From assembly GCA_025361625.1 (NCBI GenBank), contig JANYKL010000070.1, positions 1 to 64,000 of the forward strand: DNA of 64,000 nt. The letters run 5' to 3'. Positions within the stretch are counted from its first letter, which is position 1. Every line of letters begins with the position of its first letter. The DNA is from Acidobacteriaceae bacterium (GTDB lineage Bacteria > Acidobacteriota > Terriglobia > Terriglobales > Acidobacteriaceae). The position numbers were made by a program, and so were the translations under genes. Positions 63,088-64,000 of this stretch are shown piece after piece. The notes under the pieces are model-generated. The model was not told the origin of the DNA. It saw only the letters and a list, made by a program, of their open reading frames with translations, and searched no databases.

Positions 63088-64000
63088 CTACGTCGAGGTG
63101 ATCGCCCGCAGCTCCTCAAAAAAGTTCGGGTACGAGACGGCCGCCGCATCGGCGCCGTGAATCACCGTCTCGCCCTCGGCTTTCAAAGCGGCTACGGCGA
63201 AGGCCATTGCGATCCTGTGATCTCCATAGGATTCGAGCTCCGCCCCTCGCAACCTCTGTCCTCCCGGAATGCGCATGCCGTCCGGAAGCTCTTCAATCTC
63301 GGCTCCCATTTTGCGAAGGTTTGTGGCCACAGCTGCGATTCTGTCCGACTCTTTTACCCGGAGTTCTTCGGCGTCGCGCACTTCGAGGCCTTCTTTCGAG
63401 TAAGCAGCAATGGCAGCGAGCACCGGAATTTCGTCGATCAGCGCCGCCGTATCCGCGCCGCTGATTTTGCCGCCCTTCCACGCCACTCCGCGAGCCTCGA
63501 TCGAACCCACGAGTTCGCCGTGATGCTCTTCAAGATGGCTGACTGAAATTTTCAATCCCATCTGCATGAGGATGTCGAGAAGCCGCGCCCGCGTCGGATT
63601 CATCAGAATTCCAGGGAGTGTGATTTGCGAACCTGGAAACAAGGCAGCGGCGCAGAGAAAGAAAGCCGCACTCGACAGGTCCCCGGGCACATGCGCCTCG
63701 ATTCCCGACAGCCGCTGGCCGCCGCGGATCCGCGAAACGTTCCCCGCACGATCAACTTCGGCCCCGAAGGCCCGCAGGGCAATCTCGCCATGATCGCGGG
63801 TCCGAATCGGTTCCTCAATCACAGTTTCTCCATCGGCGAAAAGTCCGGCGAATAACAGGCAAGATTTTACTTGCGCGCTCGCTACTTCAGGCTTGTAGTG
63901 AATGCCCTTGAGAGAGCCGCCCCGAATGGTGAGCGGTGGCCGTCCACCTTCTTTCGACGAGATTGTCGCGCCCATTTGCGAAAGCGGCGTGATGATGCGC
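63088..64000 (-). CDS. aroA: 3-phosphoshikimate 1-carboxyvinyltransferase AroA, 5' partial
   Basis: EPSP synthase of the shikimate pathway. It joins shikimate-3-phosphate and phosphoenolpyruvate. The frame continues to the window edge and reads RIITPLSQMGATISS there, the conserved family block, so the N-terminal third is missing. Visible blocks: GIHYKPEVASAQVKSCLLFA, DLSSAAFFLCAAALFPGS, DEIPVLAAIAA, ELRVKESDRIAAVATNLRKM and SYGDHRIAMAFAVAALKAEG. Active-site Asp, Lys and Arg residues in these are intact. The end sits 145 nt upstream of the methyltransferase gene on the same strand. Confidence 0.95.
   Translation of the reverse strand, partial: RIITPLSQMGATISSKEGGRPPLTIRGGSLKGIHYKPEVASAQVKSCLLFAGLFADGETVIEEPIRTRDHGEIALRAFGAEVDRAGNVSRIRGGQRLSGIEAHVPGDLSSAAFFLCAAALFPGSQITLPGILMNPTRARLLDILMQMGLKISVSHLEEHHGELVGSIEARGVAWKGGKISGADTAALIDEIPVLAAIAAYSKEGLEVRDAEELRVKESDRIAAVATNLRKMGAEIEELPDGMRIPGGQRLRGAELESYGDHRIAMAFAVAALKAEGETVIHGADAAAVSYPNFFEELRAITST

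Overview
The window looks like a chromosomal segment of a Gram-negative, moderately GC-rich soil-type bacterium, most likely an acidobacterium (Acidobacteriota, Terriglobia/Koribacter-like). This is inference. It rests on Kdo synthesis genes and a Wza-type exporter (outer membrane with LPS or capsule), heavy use of GAF, PilZ, PQQ-propeller, S9-peptidase and Sel1 families, frequent GTG/TTG starts, and the overall gene flavour. I saw no rRNA, tRNA, CRISPR, insertion sequence or phage gene. About 45 protein genes are supported, the first and last running off the window.

Layout. 1-1703: tail of a secreted beta-helix-like protein. 1732-16946: a surface-polysaccharide locus with galE, two asparagine-synthase-type amidotransferases flanking a family 2 glycosyltransferase, an alpha/alpha-toroid protein, a formyltransferase-fold enzyme, a heparinase II/III-like protein, a two-domain oxidoreductase, a WbuB-like glycosyltransferase and, convergent, a Wza-type export protein. 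17143-21090: an S9 peptidase and a WecA/MraY-like phosphoglycosyltransferase with a long soluble tail. 21161-27270: a PilZ-GAF-TM-Sel1 protein, the radical SAM enzyme AmrS, a small lipoprotein-like protein and a second S9 peptidase.

27397-34563 (minus strand): an isoprenylcysteine-methyltransferase-like membrane protein, kdsD, a potassium channel, kdsA, pyrG and a PQQ-propeller protein. 34732-44531: secreted proteins, a GAF-GGDEF cyclase, a phospholipase C-like phosphoesterase, a RodZ-like protein, metK-ahcY (AdoMet cycle), engB and a PilZ protein. 44745-53491: a second sugar epimerase, a small CxxC protein, a GAF-TM-AMIN-amidase fusion, a DUF4139 protein, an aminotransferase and an aldehyde dehydrogenase. 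53740-64000: a FecR-domain protein, mreBCD, ku, a small beta-barrel protein, a GAF/zinc-ribbon/tail-anchor protein, a methyltransferase and partial aroA.

Two themes connect the window. First, envelope construction: polysaccharide, Kdo, lipid-linked sugar transfer, MreBCD, RodZ-like protein and the amidase. Second, signalling: three proteins carry related GAF domains, each tied to a predicted transmembrane segment and a different partner (PilZ plus Sel1, a cell-wall amidase, or a zinc ribbon), alongside an intact GGDEF cyclase and a PilZ protein. All three GAF proteins, and many intergenic gaps, contain degenerate short tandem repeats of roughly 12-16 nt. This recurring repeat habit and the GAF-amidase fusion are the most unusual features seen.
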